A stretch of 40,885 bases of DNA from Saprolegnia diclina VS20 (Eukaryota > Oomycota > Saprolegniomycetes > Saprolegniales > Saprolegniaceae). This document shows, in pieces, positions 38,265 through 40,885 of the stretch (position 1 is its first letter; each line of letters begins with the position of its first letter). The stretch is taken from positions 44,805 through 85,689 of the forward strand of contig NW_008246070.1 of NCBI RefSeq assembly GCF_000281045.1. Direction: 5' to 3'. Both the position numbers and the translations under genes were made by a program. The notes under the pieces are model-generated. The model was not told the origin of the DNA, ran no database searches, and saw only the letters and a list, made by a program, of their open reading frames with translations.

Positions 38265-40885
38265 ATGCGAGCTGTTTACGCGATCCTCGCGGCCGCGCTC
38301 TCGGCGCAGGCCTACCTCGCCGTCGAGATCCCTCCCGTCGACCGCAACCTCCTCCAGAGCTACAAGGTGCCCACGCCCAACGGCCAGGAGTTGGAGGCGC
38401 TCAAGGGCTCCAAGGACGCCGTCTTTGTCAAGGTACGAATAGCGTCGACAGATCGCAAGGTTGCTCATGGCCACTGCTAGTTCTACGCGCCGTGGTGTGG
38501 CCACTGCAAGACGCTGGCGCCGGCCTGGAAGGAGCTCAGCGCCGGCTTCTCCGTGCTCGAGAACGTGGTCGTCGCTGAAGTCGACTGCGACACCCACACG
38601 GACGTCTGCCAGCGCCACGACATCAAGGGCTACCCGACGCTCAAGCTCTTCCGCGGCCCGTCCGCCGTCGAGGAGTACAACGACCAGCGCAACCTCGCCA
38701 AGCTCACGAGCTTCTTGACGTCGCGCATCGAGGCGCCGGTTCACGCGGACGCGTCGCTGGTCGCGCCGACGCCCATCTTGATGCCCGTGCTCGTCGTGCT
38801 CTCGACGTTCACGCTCGGTCTCCTCTCGGCGCTCTACCTCCTCTGCCTCCGCCCGACCGAGAAGGTCAACCGCCCGCAGTTTTTCTGCAAGCCCGACAAC
38901 GCGACCATCAAGCCCGGCCACGGCGCCGTCTACCGCGTCGGCCCGTTCCCCAAGCCGGCTTGCGACTCGATGCTCGAAGCGCTCCAAAAGTCGGTGCAGC
39001 ACAACCCGAAGAGCAACTTTCTTGGCCACCGATTGGTCGACGCCAATGGCAAGGTCGGCGCGTACGTCTGGGAGAGCTACGAGGCCGGGTACCTCCGCAT
39101 CCAGAACATCGCCGCCGGCCTCATGCACGAGAAGATGCTCGAGCGCACGTCCAACGGCGACCGCATGCTGTGCATCTACATGAAGAACCGCCCGGAGTGG
39201 GTCCTCGCGCAGTACGCAGCGTTTTACTGCGGCGGCGCCATGAGCTGCCTCTACGACTCGCTCGGCCCGTCCTCGACCACTTACATTCTCCACCAGACGG
39301 AAGCGCCCACGGTGGTCTGCACGACGGGCGAGCTCCCGAGCGTGCTCACGGCCAAAGCCACGATTGCGACCCTCAAGGTTGTCATTCTCTGCGACGTTGA
39401 CGTGGCGTCCGAGGCACATGTCGCGGCCGGCGCGGCGCTCGGGCTCACGGTCACGACGCTCTCGGCCATCGAGGCCATCGGCGCGGCCCACCCGATCGCG
39501 CCGACGTACGCCAAGGCGACGGACCTCTGCTTCCTCATGTACACGAGCGGCACGACGGGCGACCCGAAGGGCGTCAAGCTCACGAGCCAGAACATTCTGA
39601 GCTGCATGATGGGCATCGAAGACCGTCTTCGGAAGGGCAAGCTCCTCCAAGTCTTTACGCCCAAGTCGGTGCACCTCTCGTACCTCCCGCTGCCGCACAT
39701 CCTCGAGCAGCTCATCCACGCTGTCATGATCCACCACGGCGCGTCAATTGGCTTCTTCCAGGGCAACACGCTCAAGCTCATGGAAGACCTGACCGAGCTC
39801 CGCCCGACGCTCTTTGTCACTGTCCCCCGTCTCCTCAACAAGATTTACGACAAGATTGTGGGCGGCGCCAACGCCGGCGGCGGCTTCAAGGCCTGGCTCT
39901 TCAACTATGCGCTCTCGACCAAGCTCGCCAACCTCGAGAAGGGCTACACAGCCCACCCGCTCTTCGACAAGCTCATCTTCTCCAAGGTGCAGAAGAAGCT
40001 CGGCTTGGACCGCTGCATGGCGATTGTCACGGGCTCGGCGCCGGTCGCCGACGACGTCTTGGGCTTCTTCCGCTGCCTCTTTTCGTGCCCGGTCCTCGAA
40101 GGCTACGGGCAGAGCGAGTGCACGGGCGCCGTCAACATCACCGACATCAACGACCTCACGCCCGGCACGGTCGGCGCGCCCATGTCGTGCTGCGAACAAA
40201 AGCTGGTCTCGGTGCCCGAGATGGGCTACAACGTCACCGACACGGTCCACGGTGACAGCGACGAGACGCGCATGCCTGTCAACGGCCGCGGCGAGGTGTG
40301 CTACCGCGGTCCGTCCATCTTTGCGGGCTACTTCAAGGACGATGCCAAGACGCAGGAGGCGGTCGACGACGAGGGCTGGCTCCACTCGGGCGACATTGGC
40401 GTCTGGACGCTCGATGGCCGCCTCAAGATTGTCGACCGCAAGAAGAACATCTTCAAGCTCTCGCAGGGCGAGTACGTGGCCCCCGAGAAGATTGAGAACA
40501 TCATCAAGAGCAGCGTGTACGTCGCCCAGCCGTTTGTGTATGGCGACTCGCTCCACGCCGTCCTTGTGGGTATCATTGTGCCCGAAGAAGCCGAGATCGA
40601 AGCGCTCGCCAAGTCGCTCAACATCTCGGGGACGTTCCAAGAGCTGTGCGCCAACCCCAAGATCAACGAGATCGTGCTCAAGGACATTGTGACGGTCGGC
40701 AAGAAGGGTCTTCTCAACGGCTTTGAGTGCGTCCGTGCCATTTTGCTGCACCCGGAGCCGTTCACGGTCGAGAACGACCTCATGACGCCGACGTTCAAGA
40801 TCAAGCGCAACGACGTCAAGAAGCTTTTCATCAAGCAGATCGACGCGCTCTACGTCAAGACAGGCGACGTCGTCGCGGGCAAGAA
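38265..40885 (+). CDS. Thioredoxin (PDI-type)-membrane-long-chain acyl-CoA synthetase fusion (3' end outside window)
   Basis: Exon 1 38265-38432, intron 38433-38480 (48 nt, GTACGA...CTAG), exon 2 38481 to the window end; about 857 codons visible and no stop. Residues 1-19 are a signal peptide (M-R-A-V-Y-A-I-L-A-A-A-L). A PDI-type thioredoxin domain follows with F-Y-A-P-W-C-G-H-C-K formed at the splice join and G-Y-P-T-L-K-L-F. One membrane span lies at about 155-179. From about 215 on there is a long-chain acyl-CoA synthetase: T-S-G-T-T-G-D-P-K-G (from 411), E-G-Y-G-Q-S-E-C (596), W-L-H-S-G-D-I-G and D-R-K-K-N-I-F-K-L-S-Q-G-E-Y. Known reaction: fatty acid + ATP + CoA to acyl-CoA + AMP + PPi. 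The layout implies thioredoxin in the ER lumen and synthetase on the cytosolic side. An in-frame ATG at 38178 would bury the signal peptide and is less likely. Confidence 0.9.

Noticed and set aside
38097-40751. Two long minus-strand frames opposite the thioredoxin-ACSL gene
   Set aside because: The sense strand encodes unmistakable thioredoxin and ACSL motifs; the antisense frames are by-products of its codon bias.

Overview
The window looks like nuclear DNA of a Saprolegniales-type oomycete (Saprolegnia, Achlya or Aphanomyces kin). The evidence is strong G/C preference at third codon positions, single-exon genes beside genes cut by very short introns (about 39-56 nt, usually GTACG... to TAG/CAG), secreted Thr/Pro-tailed proteins, a flagellar-type ASH-domain protein and a TKL-type kinase fold. 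The genus call is inference; no rRNA or other marker is present.

Left part (1-17.3 kb): a secreted three-lobed beta-trefoil (fascin-like) protein, cut by the window start; a very large multi-pass membrane protein made of two tandem homologous halves; an eight-finger C2H2 protein whose fingers match TFIIIA; a 1.2-kb gap with a cluster of TTAGTCG heptamers; a putatively N-myristoylated protein of unknown function; a convergent ASH-domain protein of flagellar/centrosomal type; a 120-residue KIX-domain protein; and an 11-exon gene joining a complete seven-repeat RCC1 propeller to a nucleobase-permease-like transporter.

Central part (18.2-35.8 kb): ten tandem, same-strand, intronless paralogs of 375-404 residues. 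Each has a short N-terminal W-S-x-E-E box, a divergent bZIP-like basic region and zipper, a second coiled coil and a C-terminal START-like domain. The plan resembles plant HD-ZIP/START transcription factors but with a bZIP-like DNA-binding part. Copies 3 and 4 share a 550-bp block (9 differences, the first 305 bp identical) between diverged flanks, a mark of recent gene conversion. Most copies have inverted CCAAT boxes (ATTGG) within 200 bp of the start codon. One small unrelated two-exon gene sits inside the array.

Right part (35.8-40.9 kb): a putatively myristoylated TKL-type pseudokinase on the minus strand (HRD to HRN, DFG to GFG), then a gene running off the window that encodes signal peptide, PDI-type thioredoxin domain, one membrane span and a long-chain acyl-CoA synthetase in one reading frame.

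Most interesting points: the bZIP-START array with its conversion tract, the RCC1-permease fusion and the thioredoxin-membrane-ACSL fusion. No transposons, viral elements, CRISPR arrays, rRNA or tRNA genes were recognised. All exon borders are read by eye from splice signals and protein continuity.
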